Origin: Corylus avellana
Lineage: Eukaryota > Streptophyta > Magnoliopsida > Fagales > Betulaceae
NCBI RefSeq assembly: GCF_901000735.1
Contig: NC_081549.1
Coordinates: 6,067,416-6,131,415 of the forward strand
DNA: 64,000 nt
Direction: 5' to 3'
In this document: piece by piece, positions 11,662 to 23,274 of the stretch
How positions within the stretch are numbered: position 1 is the first letter of the stretch
How the letters are laid out: each line of letters opens with the position of its first letter
The notes under the pieces: model-generated
What the model saw: only the letters and a program-made list of their open reading frames with translations
What the model was told of the DNA's origin: nothing
Databases searched by the model: none
Made by a program: the position numbers and the translations under genes

Positions 11662-14606
11662 ATTGCTACAGGTTTCCATCATAACTATGATTACTTCAAT
11701 GGAAGTCAGCAGATATATAATAAAGAAGCTAGTAGACTTGTACAAAGAGTCAGAATTGGGTAAGCTAAGTCATGCATATAATGGCCTGAAGAGACTCTAT
11801 ACGGCATGGCCATTGCCATTCGTGTCAAAGAATTTGATATCTTGATTGACGATGATTGTCCCTCCTAATCTAGTTTAGTGAGGTATTTATCTCTTTGGAA
11901 TGTATATGTCTGTCCTTTTGGATTGTGTATGTCTGTTCAAGTTTATTTTTTCATTTTTCATTTTTCATTTTATCTGCGTAGGTTTTTTTATTGGCTAAAT
12001 TCGGTGATCAAAATGGACGTTTCAAGAGCCAAATTTCATATTCAAGCAAGGCCGTTTGGATACTCCATGAAATCAGTTTTCTTGAGAGTGTCGTCTGCAA
12101 GCCGTCAGGACGCACCACATCAAAAGATCCAAATATGTGATTAGGACCCGAGTTTTGCCCTAGCACCGTCCAGACGACCATTGTCTCCGTCTAGACAGCC
12201 GTGTGAAAAACCGTGCTTTGGCCGTGTTTTACTTGCTCTGTCCGGATGGCCCTTGTCTCCATTCAGACGCCGCGTACCTGTTACAGTTTTAAATGAATGT
12301 AAACTATGTCCTAGGTCTAGGGATGAATTGGCTATTATAAATACATTTTTATAGAGAGAGAGAGACGTATGAATTTTCACCAGAGAGTTCGTGAGAGACT
12401 GTGCTTAGAGAGAAGATTTGTTATGAGCCAAGCTGTTCCTCCTAGAGGATCTTGTTAGTTTTATTGTGTACTTCAATTGAAAAGTCTATCGGAAGGATTC
12501 GGTAAAGGAGAATCACGTTGAAGAAGATTGTGAGCGAGGAGACGAGTTGGAGGCTTGTCAATCTTAGAGAGCCAAAGACTTGCAAAGGGTTGTAAGTGTT
12601 CCCCGTGTCTGTAATCTTTGAACATCTTTTGATAGTGATTTCCTGGGTTTGACTGCCCCTGAGAGGTTTTACTTTTAAAATGTTTTCTAAAATGTTTCCT
12701 CTTCGTCACCAAAATATATGTGTCTGCCTGCTTTATTGCTTTCCATATTTTGATGCTTGAATTGTTTATTGCTTCATATTATTAATTCCGCATAAACTGT
12801 GATAAACAAGTTTTTAGAGTAGATATACGTTTTTCAATCTGAATGCAACTTTTCTTCCCCCATTGTGCAAAAAAGAAATTAAGTTCGAAGTGACTATCAA
12901 CTTCGCTTCTAAGCCCAACATTCATAATCTTCAACAATATTTGAGCAGTAGGCAGCTGGATTGTCCAAGAGAAACCATACGAGTTTTTAATGTGGTTCTT
13001 AGGGCGGCACTATTAGACAAGTAATTTACTTTTACCCTCTTAGAATTGTGTACATTTTTGTTATCATTTGACTCGTACTAGTCTTAGAATTGATATTTTA
13101 ACTAAATATTTGTTGAGCCGAACGTGAGTGCTTAAAAGAACTTATAAATATACTTAATTAGTTAACTTTGTGATGTGCTTCAACAGTTCTCTTATGTGTA
13201 TTAATTTCGTGAAAGTTCAACTATAGGTACACCGTTGTTGGGAGTTCATTTTTCTATCCTAAGTCCAGTGAGCTGGTTAATGGTGTAGATAACTGAAAAG
13301 GGCATCATCAGAGTCTTTGTCTATCCCAAATGGGACTTTCCCTTAATATTGGTATTTCTTTCCTCTTCTGTAGAGTAACTTTATTCTCTTGTCGCAGATG
13401 TGTCAGATGTGTCATCTTGGAATTTTTATTCTCATGTTGCAGATGTGTCATCTTGGGCTTGCTATGAACCAATTCTTGTGACCGACTTTGTTGCAAAACA
13501 TTTTCATATTGATTTATCAATGCATTTGTCTAGTGAAGATCGTTTGAAGGTTGAAGCAGCACTGACAGGGGTCAAAGTAAAGTTGGCTCACAATGACTAT
13601 TTAAGCTACAAAGTCATCGGGGTAACAACATAGCCAATTGGCAATTTATTGTGAGTACTTTGATTCTTTTCTCTCTTCCTTCCCCATATTTTTGGTATTT
13701 GTTTCTCTTTATTTTTTTCCCCTCTCTTTTGGTGATTATTGTCTAACTTTTGTCCCTATAGGTTTACTCATGATGTCCAGCAAACGGAAATGTCAGTTGT
13801 TCAATATTTTTCTCAAAAATATGGACATAAGGTTGAAAAATTGAATATGCTTGCCCTTGAAACTGGGACTAAAAACAAACCTCGTTATTTCCCTTTGGAG
13901 GTTGTCTTACTGCTGTAGACATTTTTTTCCCTTTATTTTGTGTCAGCAGTATGACAGCCTTTCAGACAGCCTTTCATCTATATTTTTGAAGGATTTTCTT
14001 TGTGTTACAGCTTTCTAAGATTACTCATGGACAGAGAGTATATAAGGGATTTGATAAAAGACTTACAGCAAGAAGTCAACCACCTCAAGAAAGGGAAAAT
14101 ACAATCAAGGTGGCATTTAGATGTTGTTAATTAAGTGATAAATTGTTCTTAGCTTGTTTGTATGAGTCCTAACTTCAACCAATATGGTTTCATTGAAATA
14201 AATTGAATGGAGACTTGCTTATGTCAATAATGTGGTAATGGATTGTTCTCTTTTGTACAAGATGGTTAGGCAACAAAATTTTGATGAGAAGCTTGTAACA
14301 GAAGAATTCAGAATTGAAGTGTCGAGAAAATAGTCATTGGTTGAAGTTAGAATTTTGCCATCTCCATCAGTAATTTTTCGGTCTCTGTTTGTTTGAGCTA
14401 TTTAGGCAATCTTACGCTCAAATTTAATTTGTGACTTTCACTTTTGCAGCTTTTATATCATAATAATGAAAAGAAAGTACAAAGCATAGAACCTATAATG
14501 GGGAGGTGGAATATGACAAACAAGGTTGGTCTAATTTTGTAGTTGGTTGCTTGGTTTTGGCAAATTATGCGTGTCCCTTTTCACCTATCTACCAACAACT
14601 AGTAAA
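11662..14606 (+). pseudogene. AGO5-like Argonaute pseudogene, 5' half (copy 1)
   Basis: This duplicate of the first half of the relic at 17584-23470 is cut short by the copia insertion and gap 1. Recognisable Argonaute exons in order are: N domain (about 11674-11844, IIKKLVDLYKESELGK and LKRLYTAWPLPF); L1 (about 12883-13020, NIHNLQQYLSSRQLDCP and ETIRVFNVVLR); SSFFYP and MGLSLNI (about 13228-13370); PAZ (about 13440-13640, EPILVTDFVAKHF; 13763-13902; 14011-14110); and the start of L2 (14262-14345, 14452-14530). Disabling changes are a base loss at about 11828 (VSKEF expected, frame lost), TGA at 13294-13296 where the family has Trp, and TAG at 14331-14333. Introns are kept, so this is a decayed duplicate gene and not a processed copy. 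Confidence 0.8.
11975..12836. mobile_element. Solo-LTR-like insertion in the Argonaute relic (copy 1)
   Basis: About 860 bp interrupt a sequence that is continuous in paralogous fragments: cattttatctgaatgcaac is intact near 24537 and, with changes, near 27500 and 27720. Here it is split after tttatctg, and atctg recurs at the right edge before aatgcaac. The inserted DNA starts TG, ends CA, and has a TATA-like tattataaatac near 12333 followed by a GA-rich leader, as expected of an LTR with no internal region. The short duplication (atc or atctg) and imperfect terminal repeats leave the class uncertain. Confidence 0.55.
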
Positions 14607-14910
14607 TGTTTATTACAAGCCCCATTGAAATAACTAAGAATACTAGAGAATATAGGGATAAACTGAATATTGTATTTCTGTGTGTTTAGAACTGTATACA
14701 ATGAGGCCTATTTATAGTTGAATAAGGCCAGATAAATTAGGAATTACAATCAAGGAATTAATGTACAATATTACAGAATAATATCAATGTATATACAGGG
14801 AAAATATATCAAATCAGCAATTATGGTGATTGTCAGCAATTATGGTGATTATCAGCAATTATGGTGATTATCAGAATATAATCAGAATATATTCTGATTA
14901 TATTCTAACA
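14607..14910 (-). mobile_element. LTR of a Ty1/copia retrotransposon (3' LTR on minus strand)
   Basis: This 304-bp LTR reads TGTTAGAATATAATC...AACA on the minus strand, with TG...CA ends. Immediately upstream on that strand is a purine-rich tract (TTGAGGGGGGA), the usual polypurine primer site, and then the end of pol. Three short repeats of cagcaattatggtgatt lie near 14815-14872. The flanking plus-strand target gtaaa is continuous in the empty site at about 20525-20530. Confidence 0.85.
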
Positions 14911-14923
14911 TCCCCCCTCAAAC

Positions 14924-15583
14924 TCAAGGTGGTAATGTAGATGCCAACTTGAGTTTGGAAACAAGATCACGGAACCGTCCAGGTGGATGTGCTTTGGTGA
15001 ACACATCGGCCAACTGATCAGCGGAAGCAATGGGACAGAGACGGAGGGTCCCCTGCAAAAGATGATGGCGCACAAAATGACAGTAGATCTCAATGTGTTT
15101 AGTACGTTCATGAAATACATCATTATGCGCAATTTGAATCGCACTTCGATTGTCACAAAAGATAGGAGAACTAGAGGTCTGAGAAACACCCATGTCATGT
15201 AAAAGCCAACAAAGCCAGAGAAGCTCGGAAGTGGTGTCGGCAAGAGCACGATACTCAGCTTCGGTGCTAGAGCGTGCAACAACTGATTGTTTCTTACTAC
15301 GCCAAGAGATGAGAGAATCACCAAGTAAGAAACAATAACCCGTGGTGGAATGACGATCAGTGGGATCACCTGCCCAATCAGCATCTGAATATACATGTAA
15401 GTCTAATGATGAGTGAGAAGAGAAATGCAAACCATGAAACAAGGTGCCCTTCACATAGCGAAGGATGCGAAGAACAGCCGCATAATGAACCGAGCGTGGT
15501 GCTGTCATAAACTGACTAACAAGGTGGACTGCATAGGCAAGATCTGGTCGTGTCACAGTAAGATAGATGAGACTGCCAACTAA
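14924..15583 (-). CDS. Ty1/copia pol, C-terminal RNase H region (partial, cut by gap)
   Basis: The minus-strand frame is open from the gap to a TGA at 14924-14926. It shows the end of reverse transcriptase (LVGSLIYLTVTRPDLAYAVH) and the copia RNase H domain: DLHVYSDADWAGDP, STTGYCFLLGDSLISWRSKK, ARSSTEAEYRALA, FCDNRSAIQIAHNDVFHERT and KHIEI, ending in ADVFTKAHPP. Conserved acidic residues of RNase H are present (D in SDADW, E in STEAEYRA, D in CDNRS). The 5' part (gag, protease, integrase, most of RT) and the other LTR lie in the gap or are missing. The intact frame and empty-site homologue suggest a young insertion. Confidence 0.9.
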   Translation of the reverse strand, partial: LVGSLIYLTVTRPDLAYAVHLVSQFMTAPRSVHYAAVLRILRYVKGTLFHGLHFSSHSSLDLHVYSDADWAGDPTDRHSTTGYCFLLGDSLISWRSKKQSVVARSSTEAEYRALADTTSELLWLCWLLHDMGVSQTSSSPIFCDNRSAIQIAHNDVFHERTKHIEIYCHFVRHHLLQGTLRLCPIASADQLADVFTKAHPPGRFRDLVSKLKLASTLPP

Positions 15584-15683
15584 NNNNNNNNNNNNNNNNN
15601 NNNNNNNNNNNNNNNNNNNNNNNNNNNNNNNNNNNNNNNNNNNNNNNNNNNNNNNNNNNNNNNNNNNNNNNNNNNNNNNNNNN
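15584..15683. other. Assembly gap 1 (100 N)
   Basis: Exactly 100 N, the usual placeholder for unknown length. The sequence before it is inside a copia element. The sequence after it restarts at a point already seen at 9762. Confidence 0.98.
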
Positions 15684-18600
15684 AAAAAAATTAAATTTTT
15701 TTTAAAGTAAGTGCCACATGTCAACATTTGATTGGTCCACGTGGATTTCCGTTAAGTCAACTAATGGTCAACTGACATAAGGACTAGTTTGGTCTATTAT
15801 CAAACCCTAGGGAGAAAAAAATAAAGCAATGAAATCCCGAGAGGGTATTTAGTATTTAACCCTTATAATAATGTAGATCTCTTTCCAAGACTTCTACTGT
15901 AAAACGATTTGCACGGACATTGGTTTTAGTTCCAAAGGTTCTATACCTGGGCATATATATAACCGCAATCCCAAATGGCCCTAAGACTAACAGCAATTAA
16001 GGGCAGGCAAATTCAATTTCATAAACTTAGTATTGTATTTCTCAAAAAAATATTGAGCAATTGACATTTATGTTTGTTTGCCATCATGAGTAAACCTATA
16101 GGAACAAAAGTTGGACAATAATCACTAAAAGACGAAGAAGAAGAAAAAAAAAAGAAAAAAAAAAAGATGAAAACACTAGAAAAATGCAGAGAGGAGACTC
16201 AGAGACACTAACAATATAAGATGGTAAGTGATATACTCATATAGGGGGAAGAGAGAGAAGAATAATAGTCACTCAACTTAACTCGTGAATTGGTTGTGTT
16301 ATACTCTAGCTAGTGACTCTATGTTGTTACCGTGCACAATAATTGATAAACAATATAGAATCGAAAAGAGAGAGAGATTAAAAGAGAGAGTCGAAACACA
16401 GATTTAACGTGGTTCGGTAATTTGCCTACGTCCATAGAAAAGTAACTGTATTTTTACTCTTAATAATTTAGGGTTACATCATATGAGCCATCAATTCCAA
16501 CACTATGTAACTTAAATACTCCTTATATTGAAGCTCAATTTTCACTCATGTTCGTGATTCTTCATTCTAGTAATCATAAAGCACCAAAATCATAGTTATA
16601 GTTAATTTGGATTAGGGCCATTGTACTTGCATCTTTCATTCAAAGTCATAATTAAATTATAAAGCACCAAATCTTATGGTAGCAAAAATAACCTTCAGAT
16701 GATCTTCTTCAAAAAGATGTCGTGATACATCAAAATTAAAATGCTTTGCAATAAATTATGTAACAAAAATTGGTTCATAGAAAGCTGTATTTGATACATT
16801 TGTGATATGAGAATACAATGTCAAAAGCAAGATAATGTCAGTGTAGTTCTTATTGAAACAAGTTACTATACACGAATCCTTAAAAGAGAAGAGCGAAGAA
16901 ATATCAATATGAAGGGAAAGTTGCTCCTGGGCTGGATGAAGAGGACTCTCTCCAGTAATCTACACCATTACCTAGCCCACCATGTTCGAACTTACGACCG
17001 AAAAGTGACATCCCCATAGCGGTGTAGATATAGTCGAACTTTGATCAAGTTAATACATGTAAGATAATAAGCGGATGTATATTTACTGCAACCTTATATA
17101 TCTACGGGGCAATATTTGGGATCACCGACCCCGTGGCCGAAGACCTAAAGCTTGGTGATCCCAGCTGCCTTAAAATATTAGAAAGAAGAGGATAAGAACA
17201 CTTGAGTACAACTACTTGAATAATAGTGATGTAGATCTTTTTTCAAGACTTCTACTCTATGTAAAAAAATTAAGGAAAAAAAAAAAAACAAACAAACAAA
17301 GAAAAAGAAAGAAAGAACATGAGAAAGAACACTTGAGTACAATTTCTCACATCATAGTAATGTAGATCTCTTTCCAAGATTTCAACTGCAAAACGATTTG
17401 CACGGACGCATCGAAGGAGGAGCAGTCTGAAAAGACAAAGCGATTCTATTTTTGCTAATTAAGTATTAGTTATATGGTTCGCAAATCCATCATTTGTGTG
17501 CATTATGGTGGGAGTACAGTTTTTTTTTTGGTCTTCACAGAATCATTTGTCGATACATGATATGTTTTGTTGTTCTAATTTAAATTGCTACAGGTTTCCA
17601 TCATAACTATGATTACTTCAATGGAAGTCAGCAGATATATAATAAAGAAGCTAGTAGACTTGTACAAAGAGTCAGAATTGGGTAAGCTAAGTCATGCATA
17701 TAATGGCCTGAAGAGACTCTATACGGCATGGCCATTGCCATTCGTGTCAAAGAATTTGATATCTTGATTGACGATGATTGTCCCTCCTAATCTAGTTTAG
17801 TGAGGTATTTATCTCTTTGGAATGTATATGTCTGTCCTTTTGGATTGTGTATGTCTGTTCAAGTTTATTTTTTCATTTTTCATTTTTCATTTTATCTGCG
17901 TAGGTTTTTTTATTGGCTAAATTCGGTGATCAAAATGGACGTTTCAAGAGCCAAATTTCATATTCAAGCAAGGCCGTTTGGATACTCCATGAAATCAGTT
18001 TTCTTGAGAGTGTCGTCTGCAAGCCGTCAGGACGCACCACATCAAAAGATCCAAATATGTGATTAGGACCCGAGTTTTGCCCTAGCACCGTCCAGACGAC
18101 CATTGTCTCCGTCTAGACAGCCGTGTGAAAAACCGTGCTTTGGCCGTGTTTTACTTGCTCTGTCCGGATGGCCCTTGTCTCCATTCAGACGCCGCGTACC
18201 TGTTACAGTTTTAAATGAATGTAAACTATGTCCTAGGTCTAGGGATGAATTGGCTATTATAAATACATTTTTATAGAGAGAGAGAGACGTATGAATTTTC
18301 ACCAGAGAGTTCGTGAGAGACTGTGCTTAGAGAGAAGATTTGTTATGAGCCAAGCTGTTCCTCCTAGAGGATCTTGTTAGTTTTATTGTGTACTTCAATT
18401 GAAAAGTCTATCGGAAGGATTCGGTAAAGGAGAATCACGTTGAAGAAGATTGTGAGCGAGGAGACGAGTTGGAGGCTTGTCAATCTTAGAGAGCCAAAGA
18501 CTTGCAAAGGGTTGTAAGTGTTCCCCGTGTCTGTAATCTTTGAACATCTTTTGATAGTGATTTCCTGGGTTTGACTGCCCCTGAGAGGTTTTACTTTTAA

Positions 18601-20528
18601 AATGTTTTCTAAAATGTTTCCTCTTCGTCACCAAAATATATGTGTCTGCCTGCTTTATTGCTTTCCATATTTTGATGCTTGAATTGTTTATTGCTTCATA
18701 TTATTAATTCCGCATAAACTGTGATAAACAAGTTTTTAGAGTAGATATACGTTTTTCAATCTGAATGCAACTTTTCTTCCCCCATTGTGCAAAAAAGAAA
18801 TTAAGTTCGAAGTGACTATCAACTTCGCTTCTAAGCCCAACATTCATAATCTTCAACAATATTTGAGCAGTAGGCAGCTGGATTGTCCAAGAGAAACCAT
18901 ACGAGTTTTTAATGTGGTTCTTAGGGCGGCACTATTAGACAAGTAATTTACTTTTACCCTCTTAGAATTGTGTACATTTTTGTTATCATTTGACTCGTAC
19001 TAGTCTTAGAATTGATATTTTAACTAAATATTTGTTGAGCCGAACGTGAGTGCTTAAAAGAACTTATAAATATACTTAATTAGTTAACTTTGTGATGTGC
19101 TTCAACAGTTCTCTTATGTGTATTAATTTCGTGAAAGTTCAACTATAGGTACACCGTTGTTGGGAGTTCATTTTTCTATCCTAAGTCCAGTGAGCTGGTT
19201 AATGGTGTAGATAACTGAAAAGGGCATCATCAGAGTCTTTGTCTATCCCAAATGGGACTTTCCCTTAATATTGGTATTTCTTTCCTCTTCTGTAGAGTAA
19301 CTTTATTCTCTTGTCGCAGATGTGTCAGATGTGTCATCTTGGAATTTTTATTCTCATGTTGCAGATGTGTCATCTTGGGCTTGCTATGAACCAATTCTTG
19401 TGACCGACTTTGTTGCAAAACATTTTCATATTGATTTATCAATGCATTTGTCTAGTGAAGATCGTTTGAAGGTTGAAGCAGCACTGACAGGGGTCAAAGT
19501 AAAGTTGGCTCACAATGACTATTTAAGCTACAAAGTCATCGGGGTAACAACATAGCCAATTGGCAATTTATTGTGAGTACTTTGATTCTTTTCTCTCTTC
19601 CTTCCCCATATTTTTGGTATTTGTTTCTCTTTATTTTTTTCCCCTCTCTTTTGGTGATTATTGTCTAACTTTTGTCCCTATAGGTTTACTCATGATGTCC
19701 AGCAAACGGAAATGTCAGTTGTTCAATATTTTTCTCAAAAATATGGACATAAGGTTGAAAAATTGAATATGCTTGCCCTTGAAACTGGGACTAAAAACAA
19801 ACCTCGTTATTTCCCTTTGGAGGTTGTCTTACTGCTGTAGACATTTTTTTCCCTTTATTTTGTGTCAGCAGTATGACAGCCTTTCAGACAGCCTTTCATC
19901 TATATTTTTGAAGGATTTTCTTTGTGTTACAGCTTTCTAAGATTACTCATGGACAGAGAGTATATAAGGGATTTGATAAAAGACTTACAGCAAGAAGTCA
20001 ACCACCTCAAGAAAGGGAAAATACAATCAAGGTGGCATTTAGATGTTGTTAATTAAGTGATAAATTGTTCTTAGCTTGTTTGTATGAGTCCTAACTTCAA
20101 CCAATATGGTTTCATTGAAATAAATTGAATGGAGACTTGCTTATGTCAATAATGTGGTAATGGATTGTTCTCTTTTGTACAAGATGGTTAGGCAACAAAA
20201 TTTTGATGAGAAGCTTGTAACAGAAGAATTCAGAATTGAAGTGTCGAGAAAATAGTCATTGGTTGAAGTTAGAATTTTGCCATCTCCATCAGTAATTTTT
20301 CGGTCTCTGTTTGTTTGAGCTATTTAGGCAATCTTACGCTCAAATTTAATTTGTGACTTTCACTTTTGCAGCTTTTATATCATAATAATGAAAAGAAAGT
20401 ACAAAGCATAGAACCTATAATGGGGAGGTGGAATATGACAAACAAGGTTGGTCTAATTTTGTAGTTGGTTGCTTGGTTTTGGCAAATTATGCGTGTCCCT
20501 TTTCACCTATCTACCAACAACTAGTAAA
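15684..20528. repeat. 4.85-kb duplicated segment, copy 2 (without the copia insertion)
   Basis: Identical by eye to 9762-14606. At the right end it continues from agtaaatg into acattacaactg with no LTR, giving the pre-insertion site. All features of copy 1 recur with +5922, including the right arm of the MULE MITE (to 15862). Confidence 0.9.
17897..18758. mobile_element. Solo-LTR-like insertion (copy 2)
   Basis: The same insertion as at 11975-12836, in the second copy of the duplicated segment. It therefore predates whatever produced the two copies. Confidence 0.55.
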
Positions 20529-22448
20529 TGACATTACAACTGTTTTGGAAGGTGGTTTTATTGCATCAGAAGTGATTTTTTTTTTTTTTTTTTTTGCAAA
20601 CTCACTCTACTCACTAATATTTTAAGTTAGGCTATCCTTTGTGATGTTGATATTGCAGAAAATGATCGATGGCGGTCAAGTGGACTTTTGGACATGTCTA
20701 AACTTAGCTACACAAGTGAACAAAGATTATCCATCTATATTTTGTGGCCAACTTATCAATACGTGCAAGGAAAATGGAATGTCGTGACTTCATAATTAAA
20801 TAATTACTTTTGATTGCATGACGCACAGATCCTATTTTAAATCTAAATAATTGACTTTGTGGATGCTTTTGAATATCTTGCCAGAACTTCAAACTAGACC
20901 CTTTGATTCCCATACGTTCAGCTGATTCTAGTCAAGTTAACGCGGTTCTCTGGGATATTCACAGGCAGTGTGTGAAAAAGTTTGAAATAATGGAACAGGC
21001 TGAAAAACGGCTTCAGCTATTGATAATTATTTTGCCTAATGTCAAAGGGTTGCATGGTGAGTAATTTAATTGGTATTCATATTTTGTGATAAGAATCAGT
21101 TTCTTTTGCTGAAAAGGTTACTTGCTGTTCAGAGGGAAAATCAAGTGAGTTCGTGAAACAAAACTTGGTATTATTTCTCAGTATTGTCAGCACAAGAAAG
21201 CATCAAGGCATGGTTATTTTGAAAGTGTTGTCCTCAAAATCAATGTGAAGGTTTGCTCTATTTGATTTATGATCGACTCTTTTAAAAATTTTGGGTTTTG
21301 AATTTTTGAACTGAGAATTAAAACCCTTTTTAGGTTGGGGGACGTAACACTGTGTTAGTTGATGCTATTCAAAAAAATATTTCTCTCATGACTGATAGAG
21401 CTACAATTATATTTGGTGTGGATGTGTTGCATCCAGGGATAAGAGATGGCTCTTCTTCTCCTTCAATAGTTGCGGTATGTTATGTAGTTTTCTTGTCCTT
21501 TTATAACTTAGTTGTATTAAATGGTTGAATCAATTGACTCAAGTAGTGGCTTCGATGGATTGGCCTGAGGTCACCAAGTACAGAGGAATTTTCTCTGTAC
21601 AAGATCGTAATGTGAAAATTATCCAAGATCTCTTTATTGAATATGACGATCCTCAATAGGGCCTAGTTCAAGCAGGAATGATTAGATAGGAAGTTGACAT
21701 GCATAATAATTTATTGCTTTAGTTGATTTTTTTTTTCACCCCATTATCTGTGTTCTATTTTCTTTGCAGGGAACTACTTAAAGCATTTAGAAGATCAACG
21801 AACCAAAAATCAGAAAGGATTATATTTTATCGGTAAAATTTGTTTTCAATCCTGAAAAGATTTTTTTTTTTTGATTCATTCTACTTGGCAGAGATAGTGT
21901 TGGTGAAAGTCAATTCAATCAACTTCTGCGTATGGAGATGACTGCAATTAGACAAGTTGAATTAGTTCTTTTGTATTTATGAATGAGTTGCTGCCAAAAC
22001 ATTTCATTTACTTAAAAATTAGGAGTATGTTATGTGTACAGGTCATGCAAGTAAAAACTATACATCATGTTTCTATGTGATTGAATTAGTTGTTTGTTGT
22101 TTCCTTATGTTGAGCATGGTTAGTCTAATGCAACTCTAATTCTCAAGACTTTCTTACAAGCTTGCGAGTTAATAGAAGAAGACTATCAATCTATTAACCA
22201 CTTATTACTTTTGTGGTGGTGCAGAAAAGACATCATACACGATTCTTTCCTACAGAGAGGAACTGTAGTGGCAATGTTCTTCCAAATTCCCAAGTTTCAA
22301 CTCCATGTGGTGATCAATTACATATATATAGGTTGGTGTTCTATATATATATATATATAGGACACCACTGATTTTGTGGAATCTCTATGTCTAGGTACTG
22401 TTGTAGACACCAAGATTTGCCATTCAATGGAATTTGACTTTTATTTTT

Positions 22449-22860
22449 GGGAAAATTACAGTTTACCCCCTAAAGTTGATAGCGTTTTTCAATTCGAACA
22501 TTAAATTTTCAATTTTTGCAATCCACCCCCACAAAGTTCCAATTTTTTTCAATTCGACCAATATTATCCTAAAATCCCCATATTGCCCCTAATTTTTATT
22601 TTTTATGAAGGAAAAAAAAAAAAAAAAAAACAAATTTGGGGGTGCAAAAATGGTCAGATGGCCTAGCCACCTCGAATTTTTTTTTAATTTTTTTTATAGA
22701 AAATAAAAAAATAAAAATTAGGGGCAATATGGGAAACTTTGGATACAATTGGTCAAATTGCAAAAATTTGAAACTTTGGGGGGTGGATTGCAAAAATTGA
22801 AACTTTAGTGTTCGAATTGAAAAACGCTGTCAATTTTATGAGGTAAACTGTAACTTTCCC
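22449..22860. mobile_element. Mutator-type MITE inside the Argonaute PIWI region
   Basis: Ends are gggaaaattacagtttacc and ggtaaactgtaactttccc, with inverted arms of about 150 bp around a poly-A/T centre. The nine bases before it (22440-22448, tttattttt) match those after it (22861-22869, tttatttta) at eight positions, a MULE-type 9-bp duplication. It sits between the exon ending in EFDFYF and the sequence encoding NSHAGI, which are contiguous in Argonautes. Confidence 0.8.
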
Positions 22861-23274
22861 TTTATTTTAACAGCCATGCTGGAATTGTGATAAAACTAGA
22901 ACAATTAATATTTGATTGAATTTAACTTTCAAAGTACTTAGCTTAAGTTATGAATGTGATTCATCAACAAAAAAGAAGAAGAGATTTTAAGTTTTGAATG
23001 GGTTGTTATGCATGCATAAAGACATAGCTTGATAGTAAATGAATAATTTGATTTTTCATTTGTATTGCATTTGTAGGGAACTAACCGGCCTTCACACTGC
23101 CACGTGGTGTATGATTAAAACCGTTTCACTGCATATTCGTTTCAAACATTAACATACAATTTGTGTTACACGTAATGTCCTTTTGACATCGTTCTAATTT
23201 TGACTTGAGACCATGCATAGCAAAATGTTTATGTTCTATGTATTTTGTTACTCACAAATACTTTTCAGGTTTGA

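Larger units (their letters stand above)
9762..14606. repeat. 4.85-kb duplicated segment, copy 1
   Basis: This stretch matches 15684-20528 base for base as far as compared by eye (constant offset 5922), including identical chance open frames. The match ends where copy 1 meets the LTR of a copia element and copy 2 continues through an empty site. It contains the right half of the MULE MITE, non-coding sequence, and the 5' half of an AGO5-like pseudogene. Either it is a very recent tandem duplication or, more likely, two haplotypes placed in series across gap 1. Confidence 0.9.

Noticed and set aside
12141..12712. Minus-strand frames of 79 codons inside the Argonaute relic
   Set aside because: They lie in the solo-LTR-like insertion and its right part. 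Composition and context do not suggest coding.
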